Made by a program: the position numbers and the translations under genes. A DNA stretch of 64,000 bases from Sipunculus nudus (Eukaryota > Annelida > Sipuncula > Golfingiida > Sipunculidae), in contig CM049319.1 in the NCBI GenBank assembly GCA_026874595.1, positions 3,748,601 to 3,812,600 on the forward strand, in the 5' to 3' direction. Shown here in pieces: positions 36,951 through 48,596 of this stretch; position 1 is the stretch's first letter, and every line of letters starts with the position of its first letter. A model generated the notes under the pieces. The model saw only the letters and a program-made list of their open reading frames with translations, did not search any database and was not told the DNA's origin.

Positions 36951-37000
36951 CAAGTCCTTAGGGGTTACATTCTCTCCATGCGTATGTTCCTTCACAGGAT
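36951..37000 (-). other. candidate 5' UTR exon (50 nt) of the SEFIR adaptor gene
   Basis: A 50-nt minus-strand segment lies between the acceptor ctacctttcag and the donor TTG|gtgagtgt, both strong. Two frames contain stops; the third is open but joins no upstream coding sequence, so it is most simply a noncoding exon. A possible 16-nt microexon at 37168-37183 (acceptor tttctttgaacag, donor ACAG|gtatgt) lies just upstream of it in transcription order. Confidence 0.5.
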
Positions 37001-39389
37001 CTGAAAGGTAGGACATGAGTGATATCATCTTGTATAAAATCATGATGCAATGACTTTTTCAATAAGCAAAGTGTCGTGCCTGGATCACTGATCACATGCC
37101 ATAACAACAACTCCCAAGTGTTGGATCAAACACTAACCTGAATATATATTTATACACCTGTACATACCTGTAGATGTACTGCTCTGTTCAAAGAAAGTAT
37201 ATACCAGTTTAAGTGTAATGACAAGCAGAAAAAAGTATTTCTACATATTACAAAAAGCCAAACTTTCAAACTATGTATATATCCTAAAATCCAATCAAAG
37301 ATTGTATACCAACTTCAGTGTGTCGGCCAACAGAAAAGAAGCATTTCCACACATAACAATAACCACACTTATTTTCTACCAAGGTCTATTGACAAACAAA
37401 CACTGCACTTCCACGCATTTGAATGACGCCCAGGTATTTTCATGTTTCACAGAGCACTAAAGCTGTCCTGGAGCGTCGGTTACACAACAGGAGCTATTTG
37501 TACAGCCAGTGTACTGGTGTATGTGACCAGGGTTGTTTTTAGATCTCTTTTCTGTAGATAACATCAGACAATTCTGATTCTCTGATTACTGCCTCCAGTC
37601 TGTCCTGTTACTCCATTACAGGATATCCTTAAATTTATAATATATATATATATATATATATTTACAACAGAAGTGGTTAGGTTTCTTCAAGCTTTATGTT
37701 CTTCAAGCTTTATATTGAGGTTCTTGAATTAAAATATGTAAATTTTATTTTTAAAGACTTCTACTGCATCCAACACTTTAACACTGCACTGTCTGACCCC
37801 ATCAAGTTCATAATATGTTTGCAAAATTGAATTTAAAATTCCTAATTACAAATCCCAAGTTTCATTTCTCCTTTGGATATATCAATTTCAGAATGTCACC
37901 ATGACAACAATTTAAGTAATCATATCAAGGCTGGGCAATACCTATGAACTCACGTTAGAAATGTGCTACGGTACCAATTTTGGGTGAAACAGAGCAGCAT
38001 ATTAATACCTTCTGCTATAATAACATTAGTGGAGGTGGGTTTTTACAGACCTGAATGGTTTTGATACAGAACCTCAAAAAGGTTTTTTAAGGAAATAAGG
38101 AAGAAGAAAACATAAAAAAACTTAACATCAAATACTCACCCTAAGTGAGATGCAGTCACTTTTGAGTTATTCCCATGCTTAATTAAACAAACCCAAAACA
38201 ACACCTCATTCAACATCATAAATTTATCTACATCTTAACACTATAGATGATGCCATCTACAGGGCAGTGTCCTGAACTAAACCAAGAAAATCAATGACAA
38301 GATTTCTTCCTTGATTCCGTGTTCAGCTTAACTGCCAGGATAATGCAGGATGCACCCCCTGACCTATCATGTCCTTGGCCTTTCTGAACTATTATTTCCC
38401 CTCTCAAAGTGAGCACTAGGTCAAGGGAGATGGAAGTTTAAAAGGATGTGTATTATTTACTGTTATCTAGGTACACCTGCTGGGGGAAGCATCTGTTTTT
38501 CTTAGGTTTTAAAGCAGATATAAAGCCAACTATGATACAGAATCATTATATTGCAAAATTAACTGACTGGACATGTTATAATAATTTGTTTTTTTAGAGA
38601 TTTATACTATGTAGCTGCCCATATCAGAGAGTAACAATATTGTTCAGCTATCAAACTTGTCATTATCTGTCTCAGGGCGTCAATTTATCCTCTGGGAGGC
38701 AGCGGGGGGATGACTCACACAAGCACACACACGTGTGTATACATATATATATACCTATGTATACCTTTAAAGCATCTGTATGACACATTTCATACATATA
38801 TACTTAATCACATTTCAAACATATTAAATTAAGTATAAGGTTTTAAAAATAAGGCAGTATGTTTCCAGTACAAGTTAACTATAAACAAGGTTTATATATA
38901 ATATTCAAAGTTAATTGAACCAAATTCTATAATTCTATTTATTAAGATATTTCAATATTTAAATATTATTCTCTGAATATATGGTTCCCAAAAAGATATA
39001 TACTCCCCCCCCCCCCCTCCGCCTTAACTGATGTCCCTGGTCATGGAAGTTCCTTTATCAATCATTAGAATGCCAGGACTGATTAAATTACCATCATAAT
39101 GTGTCCTTAAAAACAGTTATTAATTAAATGATGCTGAAATAATAGTCATATAACTCTCAAACAATATGTATCAAAGAATAAAAAGTATGAGTGTAGATTC
39201 TTTAAATCCACTTCTGCAGCTGGGATTTAGCAAGTTCCCTAGAAAGAGAAGAGAAATAGGTATTTCAATTCTGCCCAAAAGATTGAGAAATTCGGCGTAA
39301 GAACTATCAAACAAAAAGTAATCCCAACTTAATGCAAAGAGCCTTATCCTATTCAAAGAAGGAGCCAGAATTTAAATCAGTCTTAACAT

Positions 39390-39600
39390 CTCAAAAAAGA
39401 GTATATACTTCTGTCCAAAAAGGCTATGTACTTAGGCCCCAAAAATGTAGATATTTTGGCCCAACACAAGTGTGTACTTCAGTCCAAAAAGGTTATACAC
39501 TTCAGTCCAAAAAGGGTCTGTACTTCATTCTAAAAATATATGTACTTTGGCCCAAGAAAACCATGTATATCAGCAAACAGTAAGAACTTCAGCCTGAGAT
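39390..39600 (+). repeat. degenerate ~24-bp repeat
   Basis: Words of the type GTACTTCAGTCCAAAAAGGT recur about nine times with many changes (also as TTTGGCCCAA variants). The small plus-strand frame through it is a by-product of the repetition. Confidence 0.55.
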
Positions 39601-41110
39601 AAGTAAGAAAATCAGCCAAAGGCAAAGAGAGGGTAAGCTTTTAAGAGTAACCATTCCAGAGAATGATGACATAAACAAGGCACCAGCTGTTAAGACCTTA
39701 AATATGAAGCGTCTTTATCTAAGTTTAAAGAGTAGTCCACTATTTACAGTAAATGTTATGTATTACATATGCGGAGGCTACAAACTTGTCCATCACAAAT
39801 GTCATATAACCTCTAGAATTTCAGACTTCGAGGGGTATAATAAATATTTATATAGCTTAGGTGGAGAGAACATGGAGGAATATTTAAATTATCTTGTCAA
39901 CAACTTTGTTGTAAAAACTGCCCAGACATACAGATTCCTGATATTCCAAGGACATTACCAAGTTAATACAAACACAAACAGATACAAAAGATAAACACTT
40001 ATGACACTATTAATCAATTCTACATGAAAAATGTCAAATGAGTTGCCTTTTATTATCATCATAATAGAGATAATTAAACAATAAACAGAAGAGGTATCAT
40101 GTAAGCTTAACTACCTTTCATTCCATGAGCAGCAAATTCTTCAATAAAATCCTACTTTGGCAGCACAACCAGAGGTATCATGAAATATAATTTACTGAAT
40201 AAATTTAACACCACGGGTTGATTGGTAAGTAAAACCTTTGTAAGGTTTAAACTCAGATGTTCACAGTTTAGTGTGACATGTAATAAAACACCTCCCTCAA
40301 AGCAATAAATGCTTAAGTAGAAAACCTTGTAGAGACAGAGCAAACAAAAGCGGTACAGAGTCCACGTAAAACGAAGCCTAACTAAGTGTTTAGCCAACAA
40401 AATGTCACGGCCAATAACACCCTGAAGATTTATCAAACCCTCCGACCTATGACCTAGTTTTTTCTAACTGTCAGATTTACTGGTACATGTACTAATAAAA
40501 AAAATAGTCCCATGACTGTTAGAAGCTCGGCCCACTTCAAATGAAGAAGTCATTCATCAAGACCTCAATGTAGGTCATCCAGATTTGCTTTAATTGAACC
40601 TTGAATGAAAGGAATTCATGATGTACCTGGGACTGATCATACATTTAGTTTGGCTACATTTCCCTTACATCATACTCAAAGTACACAAGACTGGGAGGCT
40701 GTGAAACCAAAATGGAAGCCAACTATTTTATCACAGCATGAACAAATTCTTGTCTTCAATTAAAATTGATACATGCCTTCAGGAAACAGTTTTAGCATGA
40801 ACCCCTTCCTTTAAATTATTACAAAAGGTGTTTTAAATCAACATTACTGGTAGAACCCATGAAAAATAAATAATGTAAAACTTTCTTTCTAATGGTTTAT
40901 TTACAGAGGTAGATCCAGATTTTAGGAAAAGGATTGGTCCAACAAATGAGAACTAATGATAAACCTTAAAGAAATACAGGACCCTGCTCAAGGTGCATAA
41001 CAACAGAATATATAAATAGCAGTTGCATACATTTAATATAAATCACAATACTTAGTATATATTTAAAACATAATGCCAGTGTTAAGATCAATAAAATGTC
41101 ATAATACTAA

Positions 41111-41446
41111 GGCCAAAAAAAATTAAAGGTATGGTTCTCAGGCACCGCCCGCATCAATTTTAAACCCCTGCATCAAACATTTTTATTTGATTTTCAATAA
41201 AAACTTTCCAAATTTGAGCTGCTGCCGCTCCGACATTTCTTTCAAGAAGATAAAACCATACAATTTCCTTTGTTTTGTAGTGCTTTTACTTATTTAGCAA
41301 ATTAAAACTGTTATTTTCATGCTTTTCCCTTATCATTTGACATTTTTATCGAAACATACCAAAAAATTAAAAATAAAAAAAGCGCCCGCCCGCATTGATT
41401 CATGAAAAAAAGTGCCTGAGAACCATGCCTTTTTTTTATTTTGGTT
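41111..41446. mobile_element. PIF/Harbinger-like MITE, copy 1
   Basis: 336 bp with terminal inverted repeats GGCCAAAAAAAATTAAAGG and CCTTTTTTTTATTTTGGTT, both followed inward by GTTCTCAGGCA or its complement. It is flanked by TAA on both sides (41108-41110 and 41447-41449), the three-base target duplication expected for PIF/Harbinger. It has no coding sequence. A copy in the same orientation that looks nearly identical lies 2.3 kb away. Confidence 0.7.
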
Positions 41447-41469
41447 TAAATACTAAAACATTGCATATA

Positions 41470-42240
41470 ATCTACCATTTACATTAAAATATTATCATAG
41501 GCTTGCCTAAAAGAGTGAGTCTTCGGTGCACAATTAAATATGTCAGCAGAATCTGATTTCTTTATGTAATCCGGCAAACTGTTCCAGAGCACAGGAGCAC
41601 AACAACTGAATGCTCCATCTCCATATGGAGATAATTACTCTTAGGTTCACAAAGATGCATGTACTTGATCTCAATGCACGAGGTGTAAAATGTAACTAGA
41701 GCAATTCTGTGACATAAAGAGGTGCTTTCTCTTTGAGAGCCTTATATGTAAGCAGCAATATTTTAAATCTAATAAGAAATTCTACATGTAGCCAGTGCAA
41801 CTCGAACAAGACGGGTGATATATGATTACGTTTTGGATACCTGGATACAATGCGAGCCGTCTGATTTTGAATTATTTGCAGTCTTAGCATATGAGATCTG
41901 AATACTCCATATATAAGGGAATTACAAATATCTAACCTCGACAAAATCAAACCATGTGCTTACTGTGCACCAGTTGACTTAGAGAGATACTTGCCGATCC
42001 GTCCAAGGTTGTACACATTGAAATCTTACATATTAAACTGATTTGTGCCTTTTATTTCATCTGATCATCAACTCCTAGATTTCGCACTTTCCAGGTTGGT
42101 TTTATGGCACAGGTACCAATAGTAATGCAGGGATTTACGACTTTCTGTAACTGCTTAACTGAACCCATAATAATCGTCTCAGTTTTGTCACTGTTGCGTT
42201 TAAGCTTGTTTTGTATCATCTAAGGTTGATTATGGTTCAC
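41470..42240 (-). pseudogene. decayed LINE reverse transcriptase 3' region
   Basis: Minus-strand translation gives fragments typical of the end of a non-LTR retrotransposon polymerase: KTETIIMGSVKQ-like text and KVRNLGV near 42060-42190, then SRLDICNSLIYGV, LQIIQNQTARIVSRYPKRNH and SPVLFELHWLHV (41700-41950), then APVLWNSLPDYI near 41570. Frames shift between blocks and stops intervene, so it is inactive. The order (VRNLGV, LDxCNSLLYG, LQxxQNxAAR, HWLPV, LWNSLP) is that of CR1/L2/jockey-like LINEs. Confidence 0.7.
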
Positions 42241-42702
42241 ACATACAGAGGTCATACATACAGAGTTTGAATGACTCTTACACAGAGATCAGGTTATTGT
42301 AACTTTTTGGTAAACTCTGAATGCCTGAATGTGCCTGCTAGAACTGATTATATGATGACAGTGACATCACTGAGCTACAGTGAAAGTAACTTGAAGGTAC
42401 TGAATGATACACATAACCTGCATATTGCTATAAAATCACTGTACCAGTAATTTATATGAAGTTTGAGAGACAAGTTAACATGTCATGCTAACAATGAAAA
42501 AAAAAAAATAAACAAAAAGATGTGTTTATCTAGGAAAGTGTGGCATCAGTGATACCTAAATTTCTCCAAACTTTTGCAAGAACCCCTTTTAGATTCATAA
42601 TACTTGCAAAATACAAACTGGACATACTGACAAGAAAACGCATGAATATATAGCTATTTATCATCCTGATGACCCTGTTTTAACTTTGTTGCCTTTTACA
42701 CA

Positions 42703-42960
42703 GTATTATTATTACTATTATTATTATTATTATTATTACTATTATTATTATTACTATTATTATTATTATTACTATTATTATTATTACTATTATTACTATT
42801 ATTACTATTATTACTATTACTACTATTATTACTACTACTATTATTATTACGAATACTCCTATTATTACTACTACTATTATTATTACTACTATTATTATTA
42901 TTATTATTACTATTATTATTATTATTACTAATATTATTATTATTATTATTAATATTATTA
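42703..42960. repeat. ATT/ACT trinucleotide microsatellite
   Basis: About 86 units of ATT with interspersed ACT. It gives all-tyrosine or all-isoleucine/valine open frames on the two strands, which are not genes. Confidence 0.95.
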
Positions 42961-43470
42961 TTTTCTTAGTTGTGCCACATATCAGTTGCTTGATCCCAAA
43001 TTCCATATTGGCAATAAATATCTCATCTTATCCTTTGTAATTTATAAACTAGGTTTGAACCACAGGTACAAAGGAAGAGGTTATCAAAATAAGATGGTCC
43101 TCATGGTTATGACCAAGAAATATGCATATAACATTTTATGCTAACAGCTCCTGCCATTGCTGGAGTTATTTGATACTAGATTTAACATCATGTGTGCAAA
43201 CACCTTAAAATTGTAAAATTTTGTGATTGGTAAAATTTGGATTTGCATGGAGAAGCCATTTCAGAAAATACAATTTCAACTCACGGAGAGCTAGCTACCA
43301 CAGGTAGTGCCATCAGGTGAAAATCATATAGCAATGAAATGATTAAACACGTCTAAAGATTAGGTAATGACTGGACAAGTGTTCATGTAATTAAAGGTAA
43401 AAATTTTGCCCCAATATATGAAAATGTGTGAAATCCGAAAATTTCAAAATCAGCAAAATTTTTAAGTCCA

Positions 43471-43693
43471 CAGGGCTCGACATTAACAGTTCCAGAAAAT
43501 AGTGGAAGGCAATTTCAAGTCTCCTCCTACTTGCCCAACTGGTCAAGTGGGTCAAACATACACCTTTACCCAAGTAAAGGCTTGAAAAAGGATCTTTGAG
43601 TTCTTGAATACAATCAATAATATTTGTAGGGCAAGCAAAAATTATGAAGGGCAAGTAAAAGATAGGTGTTTCAAAAGTTAATGTTGAGCCCTG
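43471..43693. mobile_element. hAT-like MITE, copy 1
   Basis: 223 bp beginning CAGGGCTCGACATTAACAG and ending GTTAATGTTGAGCCCTG. It is flanked on both sides by GTCCA (43466-43470 and 43694-43698). The terminal sequence is a common hAT-type end in animal genomes, though hAT duplications are normally 8 bp and only 5 match here. It is non-coding. Confidence 0.65.
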
Positions 43694-43734
43694 GTCCAGT
43701 GGAAACCTCATGCAGTTTGCCAATAATTCTATGA

Positions 43735-44067
43735 GGCCAAAAAAAAAATTAAAGGTGTGGTTCTCAGGCACCACCCGCATCAATTTTAAACCCCCGCATC
43801 AAAACTTTTTATTTTGATTTTCGATAAAAACTTTCCAATTTTGAGCTGCTGCCCCTCCGACATTTCTTTCAAGAAGATAAAACCATACAATTTCCTTTGT
43901 TTTGTAGTGCTTATTTAGCAAAATAAAACTGTTATTTTCATGCTTTTCCCTTATCATTTGACATTTTTATCGAAACATACCAAAAAATTTAAAATAAAAA
44001 AAGCGCCCGCCCGCATTGATTTCTGAAAAAAAAGTGCCTGAGAACCATACCTTTTTTTATTTTGGCC
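43735..44067. mobile_element. PIF/Harbinger-like MITE, copy 2
   Basis: 333 bp, same termini (GGCC...GGCC) and nearly the same interior as the copy at 41111. Flanking trinucleotides are TGA and TTA, consistent with a mutated TTA target duplication. Small deletions separate the copies (for example near 43910). Confidence 0.7.
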
Positions 44068-45040
44068 TTATATAGTATTCATTAAATTCTCCAGCCTTAA
44101 GAAATCCTTGCATATGATGTCAAGGCTCTAGTGTTCTTAAATACTGAATTATCTGAAGAAAAGTGGAAAATCCATTTTTGTATGCAGAAAGTCATTAAAC
44201 TAAGTTGGCACCACCTTCAGGTTTTCATCACATGCTAATCATGTGATCAATTTGGTAATGATTGGTGAACTGGTTCATGAGATACAAAGGTAAAAGAATG
44301 GGGAGAAACAAACAGATGGACATACAGACCTGGGCCATTTTAGGTCAGTCTTCCATCCTAACAGCAGGAGACTAAAAATGATTGAAAAGCTTTAATCAGG
44401 CATGCAAGTATGTCAGTGTTTTAATATCTAAAAGAAGTGCATAATAGTGATTTTTTTTATTAACTGTGTGTATCCAACCATGAGAAGCCATGTATATCAC
44501 TTACATTGTTTCCGGTACTACAGCGTCATGTCTGTGATGTATACAATATCAGATATCCAGTGCTTTAGAAAGCTACATGGGATAAAAAACTCCTGATTCA
44601 CAGGAATATAATACACAAGGACCCACTGATGCATTGTAATTTACATACAGTACACACACAGATGTGTGGATACACCTAGTTTACCTTGTGTGCTCAGTTT
44701 TATGTACAATCACTGGTGCAGCTGAACTGTAACTTTAGTTGTCAGGAATGTAATGAAAACTTAATTACTCTCTATAGAACACATATACACATCCTGATGT
44801 GGCATTCTCATGTTACTGACTACCACAATTTTTTTAAGCCAAGTCATAATTACAATTAGTTCCTCATTTTTTTATTAGATATGGACTTACTGTATTGTGG
44901 AATTTACCTATATTTAAAATATATGGATTGATGTGTCCTCAATGGTAAGCATGATGAGTACAAGAGTGGATCAAAACACACCACAGATATTATTAACCTG
45001 CCTGCTGTTCTCATGATGTAAGCCTTATCAGGAGGTATAT

Positions 45041-45488
45041 CAGGCCTCAACATTAACAGTTATAACCACTGGCCCAGAGCAAGTAAAAGTTACAGATAAC
45101 GGTGGTAGGGCAACCAAAAATTGTCTCCTACTTCCCGACCTGTTCATAAACTTTGACCTAAAGGGACTGAATTTTAATTAGTCTGCAGTTAGCCATTATC
45201 TTTCCTGGCAAAATGAAATCATATTGATAATAGCTTTTAATCCTATACTACCTTTACATTTATCTGTAAAAATACCAAATTAAGAAATATAATTGACAAA
45301 CAAATATTTTAACATGTTATTATTTTTGTCAAATATGCAATAAAACATGCAACACAATCATGTGAACACTTTTTGTTCCTGACTGTGACCACAGTTTTAT
45401 GTAGGGCAATTAAAAATTCATGTGGAGCAAGATTAAATATTACTTGCCTCACTGGATAACTGCAGACAAATGTTAATGTCATGCCCTG
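45041..45488. mobile_element. hAT-like MITE, copy 2 (diverged)
   Basis: Begins CAGGCCTCAACATTAACAG and ends AATGTTAATGTCATGCCCTG, the same termini as the element at 43471 with changes. The interior shares TTGTCTCCTACTTCCCGACC-type and GGGCAA-AAAAATT words but is about twice as long. Confidence 0.55.
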
Positions 45489-46741
45489 TTAAATCATATC
45501 ATATTCCCCCCAACCAGATTTCATGACCAGTGGTTGTTCTTTATTAAAGTTCTTGAATACAGGTTTATTTCCAGATTTACTGCTTTAGAGGGAATCAAGG
45601 ACATGGTCAGAAAGGTCTAGGTGCGGTTTCTAATACATCTGCAGCTAAAAAATGGAGAATATACAGTATGTGAATATAAAGAATGTGAATATATAAAGTT
45701 TGTGAATAAACAGTATGTATATGTGCAAACAGACGACTGATGCTGTACACCTTTCAGGAGCCTAAGCACTCCCTAACTTAACCCAGCCTTTCTTTGTCTT
45801 AATTTTTATCTCTCTACTTGATGTTTTTAAAAAGCTCCTCAGGTTAGGTATGGATGGTAATTTGTGCATGGACAGACAGGTGTAAACTAACCTAGCTCCA
45901 TCCAACCTGGAACCAATGTTGCATAATATCAGAATATAAAAAGAAACATGGCCACACCTAGGCCTACCTAAACTATAAGAATCACAGGTGATGTTGTTAT
46001 ATTACATATGTAATTATGGTTATTACATATCCACAAAAACACATGACACTGTATACATCTCCTCTAGGTATTGATGTTATTTATATTCATAACCTTGGTC
46101 ATATTTGGGTGGGTTGACTCAACACACCTTATGCTGAATTATGGATACACCATGTGACAACATTTACTGCACGACTGAGAATGCATCCAAAACAGGTGCC
46201 AGAGCTTGTCCAAAAACTGGCCGGGGGGGGGGGGGGGGGGCACATGTGTACCTTTGGTGTCAACTTAGAAAACTTTTTTAAGTTTGAGCTTAAAATGGAT
46301 TAAAAGTGAAGCATTTTCACTTAAATTTATTGTATACTTGAATAAAGTGCAAAACAGTTACAAATCAACATGATTTAATGACATTACCTCAGACCTTGGT
46401 AATGACACTAACCAAGGTCAAAAGAAGGAAAGTAGGCACCCCCCTAAGGATGGACAGACCCCCCCCCCCCCTTGTTTTTCAGAACCTTTATGAGAAACAG
46501 ACCAGGTTGCAACAACAGACCAGGCTGATGTGCCATTCCAGTATAATAGCCTGCTTCACGGTCCCCAAGTTTGCCCTCGGTCTGTGTCCCAGTATAACTT
46601 GACAAAATATGACGTTTATAAGTCGACTTATTACACGATTAGGTCAACCGTTAACTAGGGTGGTTTTGGAGGGGAAGTTTAGGCAATGCAACGGCAGGAG
46701 GATCCTTATATTGGACAAACTAATCAAAATACGCCTACCTT

Positions 46742-46819
46742 TACAAGTCCCGCTAGACCCAGTTGTGGCTCTGTTAGATGTTTAACAGAGCCACAACTGG
46801 GTCTACAAGTCCCGCTAGA
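46742..46819. repeat. perfect 22-bp hairpin flanked by 16-bp direct repeats
   Basis: Left arm 46755-46776 and right arm 46783-46804 are exact reverse complements with a GATGTT loop. The words TACAAGTCCCGCTAGA at 46742-46757 and 46804-46819 are identical direct repeats bordering it. It is in intron 1 of the SEFIR gene, about 350 bp from the first exon. Confidence 0.9.
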
Positions 46820-47157
46820 TATAAATAATTCAGACGATTAAAAACTCTCTGCGCTCCGTCTGTCTGTAAAACTGGAAGACGCTGAAATCACGCACCCCCT
46901 CAACAGAGACAGCCTCTGACCCTCGCACCTTAGTGTACATATATAACATACATGTTCTAAAGACCCTGGCCAGTCAATTCTAAATACGTAAAACCCGCAA
47001 GTCACAGGAATATATGTTGATCTATTTTCAAGGCTTCAATACCCTTTGCTGGATGTGGATTTCAGCAAACCGCGACGATGTTAACTATGAGCGAAATTAC
47101 CCACGGCAGATAATTTGATATTTTTTGCTGATTTTTATGGTTGAACAAAATGCTTAC

Positions 47158-47280
47158 CTGTCCTGTATGATAACGCGGTCACGTCACATCACCACAACTT
47201 CAAGCTCAATGCGCGAGTCTATGTCTCCGGTTACCTGAGCAAGGTGAAACGCCGCAGGATACGGGGCCATCTCAAAAGTG
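47158..47280 (-). other. candidate 5' noncoding exon of the SEFIR adaptor gene
   Basis: On the minus strand a strong donor, CAG|gtaagca, ends at 47158. The 100 or so bases before it are richer in GC and CpG than the surroundings, as expected near a promoter. No open frame links it to the protein, so it is read as 5' UTR. The transcription start is placed only roughly at 47260-47280. Confidence 0.45.
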
Positions 47281-47404
47281 CAGGTTTAAAATTCTTAGTT
47301 TTAGTCCTTTAATTCCCATACGTTTCTTTAAAAAAGAAAGTCCCCTTTCTTTGTCTTATACAAGACACATTCTTATAAGAAAAACATTTTTGAAGTTTAT
47401 CATA

Positions 47405-47417
47405 ATTTTCACAAAAT

Positions 47418-47490
<73 letters not shown>
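47405..47490. repeat. TA microsatellite
   Basis: More than 30 uninterrupted TA units in the intergenic region, directly abutting the 863-bp inverted-repeat element that begins at 47491. Confidence 0.95.
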
Positions 47491-47493
<3 letters not shown>

Positions 47494-48353
47494 CAAGGCC
47501 TAGACCCCGATCTGGTACAATCGGCGATTAGTCCAGACCAGATCCCAATCGGAGTTTAGGCCGGACTGATTATTAACTTTTAGGAAAGAGATTGAATTCC
47601 TGTCTGAACTTATCAAGGTTCAGGTCAGCCCAGACCTAGATTTAGAGCATACCCTTGACAGGACGTTTGAAATTAAAACTTAATACGTAATGACAACAAT
47701 TATTTTAGTTTAATGTCAGTGTTAATTATACTACCTTAATAACTTAATTAATATTTAAGTTTCAATTATTTAAGGGATTATACTTATTTGAATTATTTTT
47801 CAAGTCCTTGTATTATTTTTCAGCTTTAATTATTATTTCCAGTATTTTCATCAGATTGTTTATTCATTTTTTATAACTTTTGGTAATGTGTATTTGATTA
47901 TTGCAACGTATATGAGCATCAGTGCTGGTGTAAATATTGTCAATGAAATTGTCAATAATAACATTTTTAATTATTTGATAATTAATAAGATATTTATGTA
48001 GCCTGTTGGTATTTTTTTTATTGCGACAATTAACAACTTCTCTTATCAACATTTTTAACTATATTTGTAAATAACTTTTTTATTACATATATTAAATTTA
48101 TCAAGTAAAATTTATCACACAACTTGGTTGATTGTTTTTTTTTTTTTCATGTCTTTAACCTATAGAATATAATGTTCAAACCAAATGCCAGCTCTGGTCT
48201 GCCATAAATCAGGAACTGGTGCAGACCAGATCATGATCGAGATTTGGTCTGGACCAATTCCCGATTGGCCTGGACCATCGACGATTAGTCCAGGCTAAAT
48301 CCCGATCGAGATCTGGTCTGACCTAAACCCCGATCGCGATCTGGGCCTTGACA
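47491..48353. mobile_element. 863-bp non-autonomous element with TGTCAAGGCC termini
   Basis: Starts TGTCAAGGCCTAGACCCCGA and ends GATCGCGATCTGGGCCTTGACA. The ends are inverted repeats, extended by subterminal clusters of GATCTGGTCTG / CAGACCAGATC words over about 150 bp at each side. The centre is AT-rich with no coding frame of note. It is inserted in a simple-repeat tract: TA repeats on the left, AC then TA repeats on the right. Superfamily unresolved. Confidence 0.7.
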
Positions 48354-48380
48354 CACACACACACACACACATATATATAT

Positions 48381-48596
48381 TGTTAAATTTTATTATTTTG
48401 AATATTATGATTACCGAATACGTTGAATATTGTGTCAATTATCGTGACGTCGCATCTATATATAGTATAAACCACGTAGTTTTCATAAACCAGTATCAGT
48501 GAGCAAATATTGAATATTTTTGTCTGAAGTATCCTCAGCAATAAAACCTTGTTTGAAGAGAAGATGTGAGCGGGTCATTCAGTAAGAGTACCGACA
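48381..48596 (+). mobile_element. possible solo LTR
   Basis: A 216-bp segment starting TG and ending CA, with a TATA-like box (TATATATAGTATAAA, about 48456-48470) and then AATAAAACC at about 48540 followed by a GT-rich stretch. That is the order of U3, R and U5 signals in a retroelement LTR. No flanking duplication is seen and no internal polymerase region adjoins it. Confidence 0.35.

Larger units (their letters stand above)
37001..47157 (-). other. first large intron of the SEFIR adaptor gene
   Basis: About 10 kb between the two noncoding exons. It holds a TA microsatellite (37636-37664), a degenerate ~24-bp repeat (39390-39600), two PIF/Harbinger-like MITEs, a decayed LINE, an ATT/ACT microsatellite (42703-42960), two hAT-like MITEs and a perfect hairpin at 46755-46804. 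No coding exon was recognised. Confidence 0.6.
19445..47280 (-). other. TRAF3IP2: whole gene: death-domain/SEFIR adaptor (Act1/CIKS-like)
   Basis: Transcription unit read on the minus strand. Two noncoding exons (47158 upward, then 36951-37000) precede five coding exons: 35462-35310, 34294-34132, 33175-32285, 31443-31268 and 19804-19445. Splice phases agree throughout (0, 1, 1, 0) and the coding total is 1743 nt, 580 residues plus stop, close to the usual length of vertebrate Act1. Residues 1-105 form a death domain, about 106-402 a disordered linker, and about 403-545 a SEFIR domain. Act1/CIKS binds the SEFIR domain of IL-17 receptors in the cytoplasm and recruits TRAF proteins toward NF-kB and MAP-kinase signalling. 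Vertebrate Act1 has no N-terminal death domain, so the name means SEFIR-level homology. Introns 1 and 6 exceed 10 kb. Confidence 0.8.

Noticed and set aside
41696-41950. Cellular gene encoding an 84-residue protein
   Set aside because: The translation (LDICNSLIYGV, IQNQTARIVSRYP) is a LINE reverse-transcriptase fragment with frameshifts.
42680-43006. Open frames of pure tyrosine or isoleucine/valine
   Set aside because: Translation of the ATT/ACT microsatellite.
47100-47400. NF-kB or interferon-type elements in the SEFIR promoter
   Set aside because: No convincing GGGRNNYYCC-like site was found near the presumed start.
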